18,718 bases of DNA from Tepidisphaeraceae bacterium (GTDB lineage Bacteria; Planctomycetota; Phycisphaerae; Tepidisphaerales; Tepidisphaeraceae), in contig JANWHF010000325.1 in assembly GCA_025450555.1 (NCBI GenBank), positions 1-18,718 on the forward strand, written 5' to 3'. The notes under the pieces are model-generated. The model was not told where the DNA came from, searched no databases, and saw nothing but the letters and a program-made list of their open reading frames with translations. The position numbers were made by a program, and so were the translations under genes. Each line of letters begins with the position of its first letter. Position 1 is the first letter of the stretch. This document shows, in pieces, positions 1 to 7,429 of this stretch.

Positions 1-304
1 GCCCCACCACGCGCGCGCCCGTGCGCTCCCGCCAGCGAGCAAAAAGAATCCGATGCAGTTCCGAGAGATAGGAGGCCAGCACGTGATTGGGAAGCCGATC
101 CATGCGCTGATGGACTTTCCACGCGTCAGCGATTTGCGCGGTCGGATGAAATTCACGGTCGACCGGCGCATCGCGCATCAGCTTCTGCTTAACCACCTCA
201 TCGAGTTCGGCACCGGGCCGCATATCCGAAGGGCCGGCGCCCTGAAGCGAGAGCCAGGCAGGTTCTTTCAGACCCGACGCAGCCGAAAACAAATGGGCCG
301 ACAT
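1..304 (-). CDS. Hypothetical protein, 3' end beyond the window edge
   Basis: An open frame starts at an ATG whose complement is at 302-304 and stays open to the left edge, giving about 101 codons with no stop. A GGAG Shine-Dalgarno lies about 6 nt before this ATG (GGAGCGAGA-ATG on the minus strand), which supports a real gene. The visible protein begins MSAHLFSAASGLKEPAW and has no signal peptide, membrane segment or cysteine motif; its second half is rich in charged, helix-forming residues (for example MDRLPNHVLASYLSELHRI). It lies 30 nt downstream of an ECF sigma gene on the same strand, so cotranscription is likely. A regulator of that sigma factor would fit this position, but no ZAS zinc motif (HxxxCxxC) is seen in the visible part. 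I do not recognise the family. Confidence 0.6.
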   Translation of the reverse strand, partial: MSAHLFSAASGLKEPAWLSLQGAGPSDMRPGAELDEVVKQKLMRDAPVDREFHPTAQIADAWKVHQRMDRLPNHVLASYLSELHRILFARWRERTGARVVG

Positions 305-334
305 TCTCGCTCCATTTATAAATGTTTGGATATA

Positions 335-913
335 TCAGTAGACGTTCGCCTGCAACGCACAAAGCTGCCGCGGATTTGAAACGCCCGACCGGCAAAACGT
401 CGAAGGCTCAATAAATTGACACAGCAGTCGCGCGAGTTGCTGGCGTGCCCGATGCAGCCACGTTTTCACCTGAGGTACGGTCGCGTCCAGCAGCTCGGCA
501 ATCTCCGAATAAGCCATGCCTTCGTATTCGCAGAGCACTAAAGCATCGCGGTAATGATTGGGAAGTCGCTCGATTGCCGCGCGCACCTGCTGGATCGTTT
601 CACGATCGAGGAGCCCGCGAATGGGCGTCGCAAGATTGCCCGGATGATCTTCCGAAATCGCGCCGGTTGGCTGATGGCGAAGCATGCGGAGCGCTTCGTT
701 GACCACCGCACGCCGCAGGAGTGGCCCCGACTCGTTCCAGTCGTAACGGGCGCGGTGCTCGAAGAGGTTGGTCAGCGCCTGTTGAACGACATCCTCGGGC
801 GCGGCCCGGCTGCCGACGATTGATTTGGCAATCGTCAGCAGCCGGGGCGAATGCGCCAAGGCAGCTTGTTCAAACAGCGATGAGCCGTCCAATTGGGCCG
901 ATTCGCTGTTCAT
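335..913 (-). CDS. ECF-type RNA polymerase sigma factor
   Basis: The 192-residue protein has the two-domain layout of extracytoplasmic-function sigma factors. Region 2 spans roughly residues 18-80 (LLTIAKSIVGSRAAPEDVVQ and the following helices). Region 4 spans roughly 108-165 (IERLPNHYRDALVLCEYEG, then the helix-turn-helix MAYSEIAELLDATVPQVKTW and LHRARQQLARLL). A tail of about 28 residues with three cysteines follows region 4. The ATG at 911-913 shares one base with the TGA of the upstream secreted-protein gene (TGATG) and has no good Shine-Dalgarno, so translation is probably coupled. It should direct core polymerase to a small set of promoters. No ZAS anti-sigma gene is visible beside it; the truncated gene downstream and the secreted protein upstream are the candidate partners. 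The family call is firm, the regulon unknown. Confidence 0.9.
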   Translation of the reverse strand: MNSESAQLDGSSLFEQAALAHSPRLLTIAKSIVGSRAAPEDVVQQALTNLFEHRARYDWNESGPLLRRAVVNEALRMLRHQPTGAISEDHPGNLATPIRGLLDRETIQQVRAAIERLPNHYRDALVLCEYEGMAYSEIAELLDATVPQVKTWLHRARQQLARLLCQFIEPSTFCRSGVSNPRQLCALQANVY

Positions 914-1335
914 CAGGCGGCAGCCTTTTCGCGGGTGGCCTTCCAGTCGGTCGATCGGCCTTCGCCGCCGTTGCGGCCGGGCCGCTTGATCTTGCCGGTG
1001 ATGGTGTCGCCTTCGACCTTGCCGGTGTAGCTGGTCTTAAATTCATTGCCATTGCGCTCGCGAACGACATCGAAGGTCAGTTCGTTATCTTTCAGCTTGG
1101 CGTCCTTGATCTCGATTTCACTGTTATTGGCGCCGCTGATGGTGCCGGTGATCTTGTCGCCATCGACCTTGAGCTTGAGGGTGTTCTTCACCTCATCGCC
1201 ACTGCGATTCTTGGTCGTCCAGGTCCAGTTGCCAGCCACGTTCGGCTTATCTGCGGCCTGAAGGGACGAGGTCATGCAGAGCAGTGCAAGCAGCAATGCC
1301 GCGCTCTTGAGCCACGCAATCGAAACAGTTTTCAC
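913..1335 (-). CDS. Small secreted beta-rich protein
   Basis: The start is the GTG at 1333-1335, preceded on the minus strand by GGAGG with a 5-nt spacer; the longer in-frame extension to an ATG at 1413 lacks these signals. The product is 140 residues. The N-terminus (MKTVSIAWLKSAALLLALL) is a typical Sec signal peptide, with probable cleavage after LQA near residue 27. The mature part is a run of short alternating polar/hydrophobic strands with repeated Asp/Gly turns (VDGDKITGTISG, VEGDTITGKIKRPG), like small lipocalin-like or beta-barrel secreted domains. There are no cysteines in the mature part and no catalytic motif. It is the first gene of the leftward unit and its stop overlaps the sigma-factor start, so the two are made together. 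Function unknown; a link to envelope sensing is inference only. Confidence 0.75.
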   Translation of the reverse strand: MKTVSIAWLKSAALLLALLCMTSSLQAADKPNVAGNWTWTTKNRSGDEVKNTLKLKVDGDKITGTISGANNSEIEIKDAKLKDNELTFDVVRERNGNEFKTSYTGKVEGDTITGKIKRPGRNGGEGRSTDWKATREKAAA

Positions 1336-1653
1336 GGAAGCCTCCAAAGGGGATTGGGATTGAAAGAGAAACCGCCCGTGCGAGGCGACACCGCCCGCGG
1401 GAGGCTTCAACAAAGTCCAATAAAATCGAATGTCCAGCAGCTAAGTACCCCACGGCATCGCCAATATTTCCATAGGAAAAATTCCCTGGAAATCCTGCCA
1501 TTTCCCCCGGTGCCGGAGGAATTTTTTAAGCCTGGCGGCGGTCGAGGCCGGCTTTCCGCAACTTATGGGAATAAGGGGGCAGTGCGCCGGCACTATGCCT
1601 ACAGGTTGGTGTCGGCCGACTCCAGTTTGACACTGGTGGGATGGAGAAGCCCA
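1336..1653. other. 318-bp divergent spacer between two ECF sigma units
   Basis: No gene is supported here; the frame open across this stretch is the upstream extension of the rightward sigma gene plus antisense of the leftward genes. The spacer must hold the promoters of both units. It contains an AT-rich patch around 1461-1530 and two small inverted repeats (1467-1492 and AGTGC-GCCG-GCACT at 1581-1594). I could not identify a convincing -35/-10 pair, as expected if ECF-type promoters are used. A perfect TTGACA at 1627-1632 has no -10 at the right distance. Confidence 0.6.
1467..1492. promoter_or_regulatory. Imperfect inverted repeat, candidate operator
   Basis: TTTCCATAGGAA at 1467-1478 is mirrored by TTCCCTGGAAA at 1482-1492 around an AAA centre, with one mismatch/bulge. 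It lies between the two divergent sigma-factor units, 131 nt from the leftward start and 161 nt from the rightward start. It could be an operator or a short hairpin in the leader of either transcript. This is a sequence observation only; no factor is assigned. Confidence 0.3.
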
Positions 1654-2202
1654 GTGCAGATCACCGATACCCAACTCGTCGATCGGATTAAGATCGGCGA
1701 CAAACTGGCCTTTCAGGCGTTGGCCAGCCGGCACGCAGATCGATTATTCGGCTTAGCCTATGCCTTGCTCGGCAGCTCTTCCGATGCGGAAGACATTGTA
1801 CAGGAAACGATGCTGGCAGCCTTGAATGGCATGCGGTCATTCGAAGGCAGATCCAGCGTGGGAACCTGGCTTCGCAGCATCCTGGTGTTTCAGTCCTCTA
1901 AGCTCAGGCGCTCCAAGCGGATACGCAGAAGCGTTTCCCTGAGCGAATCCGAAGGTTTGCCGCATGACGTGGCGCTCTGGGATGAATCGGCGATCTCCGC
2001 CGCCCAAAGTCGCATGGACGTGATGGAGATGCTGGACGTTCTGCCGGATGAATATCGCCAGGTGCTGGTGTTGCGCGAACTTCAGCAGATGTCGTACGAA
2101 CAAATTGCTCAGACGCTGCAAGTTCCATTGGGAACTGTCGAATCCCGTCTATTTCGGGCGAGGCAGATGCTGAAGCAGAAGTATTCGACTTACGCTTCCT
2201 GA
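1654..2202 (+). CDS. ECF-type RNA polymerase sigma factor
   Basis: The 182-residue protein matches ECF sigma factors. Region 2 runs from about residue 8 to 85 (GDKLAFQALASRHADRLFGL, DAEDIVQETMLAALNGM, SSVGTWLRSILVFQ). After a short linker, region 4 runs from about 117 to 178 (MLDVLPDEYRQVLVLRELQQ, MSYEQIAQTLQVPLGTVESR, LFRARQMLKQKY). The chosen start is the GTG at 1654, with GGAG at 1643-1646 and a 7-nt spacer; another in-frame GTG at 1636 is possible. The frame is open far upstream, but that part is antisense to the neighbouring genes. It is followed 48 nt later by a membrane zinc-finger anti-sigma factor and then a periplasmic Spy/CpxP-like protein, a classic sigma/anti-sigma/sensor layout. 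It is likely autoregulated and held inactive at the membrane until an envelope signal arrives. Confidence 0.93.
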   Translation: MQITDTQLVDRIKIGDKLAFQALASRHADRLFGLAYALLGSSSDAEDIVQETMLAALNGMRSFEGRSSVGTWLRSILVFQSSKLRRSKRIRRSVSLSESEGLPHDVALWDESAISAAQSRMDVMEMLDVLPDEYRQVLVLRELQQMSYEQIAQTLQVPLGTVESRLFRARQMLKQKYSTYAS

Positions 2203-2250
2203 TCGCGCCGGGCTGGTTTGTGCGGTACAATGAGTGATGGAGTCCAAATC

Positions 2251-2703
2251 ATGAGCGCCTGCCATGGGCTCGAAAAAATTGCACTTTATCATGATGGCCG
2301 GCTGTCGTTGTCTGAACAGCGGGACGTTGAAGCTCACCTATTGATTTGTTCTGAGTGCGCAAATGAACTGGAAGATTTGGAATTGATTTCCAAAGAATTC
2401 AAAAGTGCGCGGCTGCCGGGGGCTTCTCCTGGCCTGGTCGATCGCCTACATTCGCGCGCGGCTGATCTGGACCAGATCCTGCTCACTCGATTTGTCGCCC
2501 GGCTCTCAGCCATCGCGGCGGCCGCCCTTGTGGCCATCGGGATCTGCTTATCATTTTTCGGACGTAATCCCGTCAGTTCGCGTGCCGCGCTGGCATCGTG
2601 GGAACAGAGTGCAATTGCACCGGACCTGAATGGATCCAGTTCCAGCACTCAGGGCCAGTTTGTTGAGTTTGTCGCTCAGGATCTGAGCGGAGGGCGGCCG
2701 TGA
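2251..2703 (+). CDS. Membrane zinc-finger (ZAS) anti-sigma factor
   Basis: The 150-residue protein has an N-terminal anti-sigma domain with the ZAS zinc motif H29-x3-C33-x2-C36 (AHLLICSEC), preceded by the usual LYHDGRLSLSEQRDVEAH helix. One transmembrane helix lies at about 85-104 (LSAIAAAALVAIGICLSFF), and a short periplasmic tail of about 45 residues follows. The start ATG at 2251 has GGAG at 2239-2242, 8 nt upstream; the in-frame ATG at 2230 has no such signal. It should bind the sigma factor encoded just upstream in the cytoplasm and release it on a periplasmic signal. Its stop overlaps the next gene's start (GTGA), so the anti-sigma factor and the Spy-like protein are probably made in fixed ratio. 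The periplasmic tail has no recognised domain, so sensing may be done by the next protein. Confidence 0.88.
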   Translation: MSACHGLEKIALYHDGRLSLSEQRDVEAHLLICSECANELEDLELISKEFKSARLPGASPGLVDRLHSRAADLDQILLTRFVARLSAIAAAALVAIGICLSFFGRNPVSSRAALASWEQSAIAPDLNGSSSSTQGQFVEFVAQDLSGGRP

Positions 2704-3224
2704 CGAGCCTGAAGCTGGCCATCGTCATCGGATTCAGCCTGATGTTTGCTGCTGGACTGACAATTGGCCGATCCCATCAACCTGCCCTCGCTCCGCACCA
2801 AAATCGCTCCTGGCTCAGCGGGCAGCTCAACCTTACTTCATCCCAGGAACAGCAGATGCGGCAGATTTGGTCGGACGCCGCGGCTGCACAGGGTGACAAC
2901 CGACAAGTTCGCGAACTCGATCGCCAGCGCGATCGGGCCATTCGCGCAATCCTGACGCCGGAGCAACGGTCACAGCTTGATCAGATCAATCATGATCATG
3001 ATGCGGACGTTGCCGCCCTAAATGCGCAGCGCGATCGAATCGTTCAGGAAGCCAATGCCAAGACGCGCGAGATCCTCAATGATCAGCAAAGGGTGAAATT
3101 CGATGAGATTGAGAATGCGCATGGACATCGGCGAGGCCTTCCAATGAAGCGATTTCGGCAGCATTCAGCGGGCTCTTCCCTGCCAGGAACCCGCCCGGCG
3201 TCGGGCGTATTTCAGATGCATTAG
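2700..3224 (+). CDS. Periplasmic Spy/CpxP/CnrX-like protein
   Basis: The start is GTG at 2700, four bases inside the end of the anti-sigma gene, with GGAGGG at 2689-2694 and a 5-nt spacer. The 174-residue product begins with a hydrophobic segment (LAIVIGFSLMFAAGLTI), either an uncleaved anchor or a signal peptide. The rest is almost entirely charged helix and carries repeats of the LTxxQ signature of the Spy/CpxP family: LTSSQEQQM, LTPEQRSQLDQI and the related LNDQQRVKFDEI. Histidine-rich spots occur at HQPALAPHQ, INHDHDAD and NAHGHRRG. Spy and CpxP are periplasmic chaperones or stress sensors, and the related CnrX/PF13801 proteins sense metal ions for ECF sigma systems. Position after sigma and anti-sigma genes suggests the sensory partner. 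The family is likely; metal sensing is inference. Confidence 0.8.
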   Translation: MTSLKLAIVIGFSLMFAAGLTIGRSHQPALAPHQNRSWLSGQLNLTSSQEQQMRQIWSDAAAAQGDNRQVRELDRQRDRAIRAILTPEQRSQLDQINHDHDADVAALNAQRDRIVQEANAKTREILNDQQRVKFDEIENAHGHRRGLPMKRFRQHSAGSSLPGTRPASGVFQMH

Positions 3225-3325
3225 ATCATGTGTGAAAAACCAGCAACATTGGCCGGATTATGTCGTAATGGTTGAATAGAGAAGCAGTTTGAGCCGTTAG
3301 CCATCCAGTGGGAAGCAAATTGAAA

Positions 3326-6025
3326 ATGAAGACACCGCAACATCAAAACCTTGCCACTGGCGGATTTACAACCAGGCTGAAGCAGAAGCTGTTTGGTGCC
3401 GGCGCGGCTGCTGGGATGCTGCTGATCGGGACGGTCGGATGGTGTCACGCAGCAGAGAAAAACGCTGCCGGCGACTTCCGCAAAAACGTCCAGCCGATTC
3501 TTTCCAAGTATTGCTTTGACTGCCATGGCGACGGCGAAAAAAAGGGAAATGTTTCCTTCGACAGCTTCAAAACAGATCAAGCCGCCGTTGAAGATCGCGA
3601 GCTGTGGTGGCGGGTGTTGAAGAATGTTCGCGCTGGTATCATGCCGCCGAAGAAGAAAGACCAGCCAACAGCCCAGGACAAGGCGCAATTGGCCGAATGG
3701 ATTAAGTACGGCTCCTTTGGCATTAATGCCCAGTCCCCTGATCCCGGCCATGTCACGATTCGCCGGCTCAATCGCGTCGAATATCGCAACACGATCCGCG
3801 ATCTGATGGGCGTCGATTTCAACACCACTGAAGAATTTCCGCCGGATGATACCGGCTACGGCTTCGACACCATCGGCGATGTGCTGAGCATCTCTCCCCT
3901 GCTGCTGGAAAAATACATCCACGCCGCTGAGACGATCGTGAACCAGGCCGTTCCCACAGTGGCCAAGGTCGCGCCAGAAACGACGCTGCTGGCCAAGCGA
4001 TTCCATGGCGAAGGCATTCGCGGCGGCGAGCGCATTTCGTTCTACAAAAAGGCCGAGATCTATTCGCTGTTTAATGCGAACAAAGCTGGTGAATACGAGC
4101 TTCACCTGGAGCTGTCGGTCAATGGCTCATTCAATTTCGATCCCGCCAAGGCGAAGGTGACGTTCAAGGTCGATGACAAGGAGATGCTCACTGAAGAGTA
4201 TCAGTGGCAGAACCACAAGGTGTATGTCTACGACCTGAAGACGCCGATGAGCGCGGGCGAGCATCGGCTGACGTTTGCCCTCACGCCCCTTTCCGGGGCA
4301 CAAGATGATGGGAGCCAGACGTCGGTTGATTTTCGAGTCGTCTCCGTCCGCGTTCGCGGGCCGATGGATCCCAAACAGTGGATCATTTCGCCGAAGTATT
4401 CGAGGTTTTTCCCGCGCGCCGAAGCGCCGACCGATCCGACCGAGCGCCGCGCTTATACAAAAGAAGTTCTGCAGGCCTTTGCCACCAGGGCATTTCGCCG
4501 GCCGGTGGATCCACAGACGCTCGATCGTCTGGTGGGTCTTGCCGAGGCGACCTACAACCAGCCGGGCATGTCTTTCGAGCAAGGCGTTTCGCATGCGATG
4601 GTGGCGGTGCTGGCGTCGCCGAGATTCCTGTTCCGCATTGAGAAGTCGGAGCCGGGAACGGACAGCGCGCCGTGGTCGAATGTCGACGAGTATGCGCTGG
4701 CATCGCGTCTGTCTTATTTCCTCTGGTCCACGATGCCCGACCAGGAGCTGATCGATCTGGCGGCCAAGCATGAGCTGCGCAAGAATCTCGATAACCAGAT
4801 CAAGCGGATGTTGTCCGACGATCGCTCCGAGGCGCTGGTCGATAATTTCGTGGGTCAATGGCTGCAGGTTCGCGACGTTGACGCCATATCCATCGACGCG
4901 CGTGTCGTCCTGGCACAGGATGCCGGCAAGGAAAAGGAACTCGAGCAGCAGTTGGCACAACTTCGCCAGCGATTTGCGCAGCAGCAGCCCAATGCCCAGG
5001 CCGGAGCCGGCGCTTCCGGTAGCTCGGGCATCGGACAGGCAAATGGTCAACGAGCGGGAGCGGGCAAAGGAGCTGCGACGCAGCCGGCAAACGGACAGCG
5101 CCAGTTCAACCGCCAGCGTCAATTCAATCGCAACTTTTTCCGGCCGGCGGTGCAATTGGATGGTCCGCTTCGGCTGGCGATGCGCCGCGAAGTCGAAATG
5201 TATTTCGACTATGTGCTGCACGACAATCGTAGCGTGCTGGAATTCCTCGACAGCGATTACACCTTCGTCAACGACAAGCTCGCCAAACTGTATGGAATCC
5301 CAAATGTAACCGGCCAGGACATGCGACGCGTGACGTTGCCGAAGGACAGCCCGCGAGGCGGCCTGCTGACGATGGGATCGATGCTCATCACAACTTCGAA
5401 TCCGACGCGCACGTCGCCCGTGAAGCGTGGCCAATTCATCCTCGACAACATTCTCGGAATGCCCGCTCCCCCGCCGCCGGCGAATCTGCCGCCGCTTGAA
5501 GCCTCCGATAAGCCGGTGAATGGCCACGAGCCCAGCTTCCGGCAGGTGTTGGAAATTCACCGCAGTCACCCGCTGTGCAATTCATGCCATTCGCGAATGG
5601 ATCCCCTCGGATTATCTCTCGAGAATTTCAATGCCTTGGGCATGTATCGCGAGAAAGAACGCGGACTGCCCATCGACGCAAGCGGGCAGCTTCTGACCGG
5701 CGAAAAATTCCACGATGCCCATGAGCTCAAGAAGATTCTGGTGGAGAATCATCGCGACGACTTCTATCGCTGCCTGACCGAAAAACTTCTGACCTACGCC
5801 CTTGGACGCGGGCTCGACTATTATGATGTCGAGACGGTGGACCAGATCGTTGATAAATTGAATCATCAGGATGGCAAGTTCTCGGCCCTGATCATGGGAA
5901 TTGTCGAATCAGCGCCGTTCCAGGAACGGCGCAACTTCGGCAATCCGCCCGGCGAACCGGCGCGGCCTTCCCTCCAACGTGCTCAAACTCCGGATATCAG
6001 CCATGAAACACACGCAAACAGCTAA
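3326..6025 (+). CDS. Two-heme planctomycete cytochrome (PSCyt, DUF1587/1595/1592/1588/1585)
   Basis: This 899-residue exported protein starts at ATG 3326 with GGAAG 10 nt upstream; GTG 3308 and TTG 3320 are in-frame alternatives. A hydrophobic stretch near residues 29-43 (AGAAAGMLLIGTVGW) is the signal region. A first heme-c motif CFDCH is at residues 63-67. Then come DUF1587 (about 145-210, starting IRRLNRVEYRNTIRDLMG), a beta-rich middle (about 220-345), DUF1595 (about 375-438), DUF1592 (from about 457), DUF1588 (about 677-730) and DUF1585 (about 735-885) with a second heme motif CNSCH at 751-755. A low-complexity Gln/Ala/Gly/Asn/Arg insertion (about 535-610) interrupts DUF1592. Such proteins are abundant in Planctomycetota and their biochemical role is not established; electron transfer at the cell envelope is implied by the hemes. 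Its end overlaps the DUF1552 gene by 23 nt, so the two are coupled. Confidence 0.93.
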   Translation: MKTPQHQNLATGGFTTRLKQKLFGAGAAAGMLLIGTVGWCHAAEKNAAGDFRKNVQPILSKYCFDCHGDGEKKGNVSFDSFKTDQAAVEDRELWWRVLKNVRAGIMPPKKKDQPTAQDKAQLAEWIKYGSFGINAQSPDPGHVTIRRLNRVEYRNTIRDLMGVDFNTTEEFPPDDTGYGFDTIGDVLSISPLLLEKYIHAAETIVNQAVPTVAKVAPETTLLAKRFHGEGIRGGERISFYKKAEIYSLFNANKAGEYELHLELSVNGSFNFDPAKAKVTFKVDDKEMLTEEYQWQNHKVYVYDLKTPMSAGEHRLTFALTPLSGAQDDGSQTSVDFRVVSVRVRGPMDPKQWIISPKYSRFFPRAEAPTDPTERRAYTKEVLQAFATRAFRRPVDPQTLDRLVGLAEATYNQPGMSFEQGVSHAMVAVLASPRFLFRIEKSEPGTDSAPWSNVDEYALASRLSYFLWSTMPDQELIDLAAKHELRKNLDNQIKRMLSDDRSEALVDNFVGQWLQVRDVDAISIDARVVLAQDAGKEKELEQQLAQLRQRFAQQQPNAQAGAGASGSSGIGQANGQRAGAGKGAATQPANGQRQFNRQRQFNRNFFRPAVQLDGPLRLAMRREVEMYFDYVLHDNRSVLEFLDSDYTFVNDKLAKLYGIPNVTGQDMRRVTLPKDSPRGGLLTMGSMLITTSNPTRTSPVKRGQFILDNILGMPAPPPPANLPPLEASDKPVNGHEPSFRQVLEIHRSHPLCNSCHSRMDPLGLSLENFNALGMYREKERGLPIDASGQLLTGEKFHDAHELKKILVENHRDDFYRCLTEKLLTYALGRGLDYYDVETVDQIVDKLNHQDGKFSALIMGIVESAPFQERRNFGNPPGEPARPSLQRAQTPDISHETHANS

Positions 6026-7421
6026 CGCACTCAGTTCCGCGCAGCGTCAAGCCAATTTGAGCCGCCGCCGATTCCTTCGCGGCCTGGGCGTGTGCATGAC
6101 GCTTCCGGCGTTCGAATCTCTGGTTCGTCCCGGGATGGCGATGGCCGCGGAAACAGCCGCGGGTGGCGCAGGCGCGCTGGGCGCTACGGCTGCCGGTGCT
6201 CCGCTTCGCATGGCGGTCGTCTATTTCCCCAACGGCGCGATTCAGGATGCATTCTGGCCAACCGGTGAAGGACGCGATTTCAATCTCAGTCGCACCATGA
6301 AGCCCATGGAGCCGCTGAAGGATAAGTTCCAGGTCATCTCCGGCCTGGACGACATCAGCGCCTTGCCCGGGGCCGACGGGGCCGGCGACCATGCCCGTGC
6401 CAGCGGAACCTTCCTGACCGGCGTTCGCGTGCGAAAGACTGCCGGCGCCGACATCCATGCCGGCGTTTCAATCGATCAGGTCGTGGCCAATCAGATTGGT
6501 CATCTGACTCGATTCCCGTCGCTGGAACTGACCTGCGACTCGGTTCGCAAATCCGGCAATTGCGATTCGGGATACTCCTGTGCCTACCAGTACAACCTCT
6601 CCTGGCAATCGCCTACGGTTCCCGTCGCGCCGGAGCCGAATCCTCGGCTGCTGTTCGAGCGCCTTTTCGGAGCCGGTTCTCATGGCCAGCGCGCCGCCAA
6701 TCTTAAAGCGCGTCAGGCTCGCCAGAAATCGATCCTCGATTTTGTCATGGGCGACGCCAGCAGCCTCGAGAGTGATCTGGGCTCACGCGATAAGCGGAAG
6801 CTCGATGAGTATTTGACGAGTGTGCGCGATATCGAGAAGCGCATCGAAGCTTCCGAGAATTACGGGAAGACGCCGGACCCGAATGTCGAAACGCCCGAAG
6901 GCATCCCCGCCGATTTCGAGCAGTACGTGCAGTTGATGTACGACATGATGGTTTTGTCCTTCCAGACCGATTCCACGCGCGTCGCCACGTTCCTGCTGGC
7001 CAACGAAGGCAGCAACCGGCCGTTCCCGGAGATCGGTATTGCCGAGGGGCATCATGACCTGTCCCACCATCGCAATCGCAAGGAGATGATGGACAAGGTT
7101 GCCGAAATCGATCTGTGGTACATGAAGCAGTTCTCCCGCTTCCTGACCAAGATGGAGCAGACCAAGGATCTGGACGGAAATTCGCTGTTGCACAATTCGA
7201 TGATCGTCTACGGCTCGGGCAACTCCGACGGCAATCGTCACACGCACGTGAATCTGCCGATCGTTCTGGCCGGCGAGGGCGGTGGGACGTTGAACCCCGG
7301 CAAATTCATCAAGGCTGGCGGACAACCATTCACCAACCTGCTGCTGTCGATGGCCGATCGAATGGGCGTGAAAAACGTGCAACACTTCGGCGATTCATCG
7401 CGTCCGATGACGTCGATTTAA
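6003..7421 (+). CDS. Tat-exported DUF1552 protein
   Basis: The 472-residue product starts at ATG 6003, inside the end of the cytochrome gene, with only a weak GGA upstream; translation coupling is likely. A twin-arginine signal is clear at the N-terminus (SRRRFLRGLGVCMTLPAFES) with an AMAMAAE-like cleavage region, so it is exported folded. The body matches DUF1552: FPNGAIQDAFWP near the N-terminus, a cysteine-containing segment at about 177-195 (LTCDSVRKSGNCDSGYSC), GIAEGHHDLSHHRN with four histidines at about 350-356, and SMIVYGSGNSDGNRHTH near the C-terminus. Histidine and aspartate clusters suggest a metal-dependent hydrolase-like fold, but no activity is established. DUF1592-class cytochromes and DUF1552 proteins habitually occur as neighbours, so they probably work as one system. 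A GH9 gene follows 8 nt later. Confidence 0.93.
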   Translation: MKHTQTANALSSAQRQANLSRRRFLRGLGVCMTLPAFESLVRPGMAMAAETAAGGAGALGATAAGAPLRMAVVYFPNGAIQDAFWPTGEGRDFNLSRTMKPMEPLKDKFQVISGLDDISALPGADGAGDHARASGTFLTGVRVRKTAGADIHAGVSIDQVVANQIGHLTRFPSLELTCDSVRKSGNCDSGYSCAYQYNLSWQSPTVPVAPEPNPRLLFERLFGAGSHGQRAANLKARQARQKSILDFVMGDASSLESDLGSRDKRKLDEYLTSVRDIEKRIEASENYGKTPDPNVETPEGIPADFEQYVQLMYDMMVLSFQTDSTRVATFLLANEGSNRPFPEIGIAEGHHDLSHHRNRKEMMDKVAEIDLWYMKQFSRFLTKMEQTKDLDGNSLLHNSMIVYGSGNSDGNRHTHVNLPIVLAGEGGGTLNPGKFIKAGGQPFTNLLLSMADRMGVKNVQHFGDSSRPMTSI

Positions 7422-7429
7422 AAACAATT

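Noticed and set aside
53..379. Rightward 108-codon frame at the left end
   Set aside because: It is antisense to the partial leftward gene that has a GGAG ribosome binding site and to the end of the sigma gene; composition is arginine-rich shadow sequence.
1627..1632. Perfect TTGACA hexamer as a -35 box
   Set aside because: The expected -10 position falls on CCCAGT at the start codon of the sigma gene, so no promoter can be formed.
721..1653. Long rightward open frame (continuing to 2202) that would make a 493-residue protein
   Set aside because: Only the part from 1654 is a sigma factor. The first 310 codons are antisense to the leftward sigma and secreted-protein genes, low in domain signal, and the GTG at 1654 has its own Shine-Dalgarno.
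3221..4105. Leftward 294-codon frame
   Set aside because: Antisense to the heme-binding and DUF1587 part of the cytochrome gene; no domain signal.
4127..5569. Leftward 480-codon frame
   Set aside because: Mirror frame of the DUF1595/1592/1588 region produced by high GC at third positions; Arg/His-rich with no recognisable fold.
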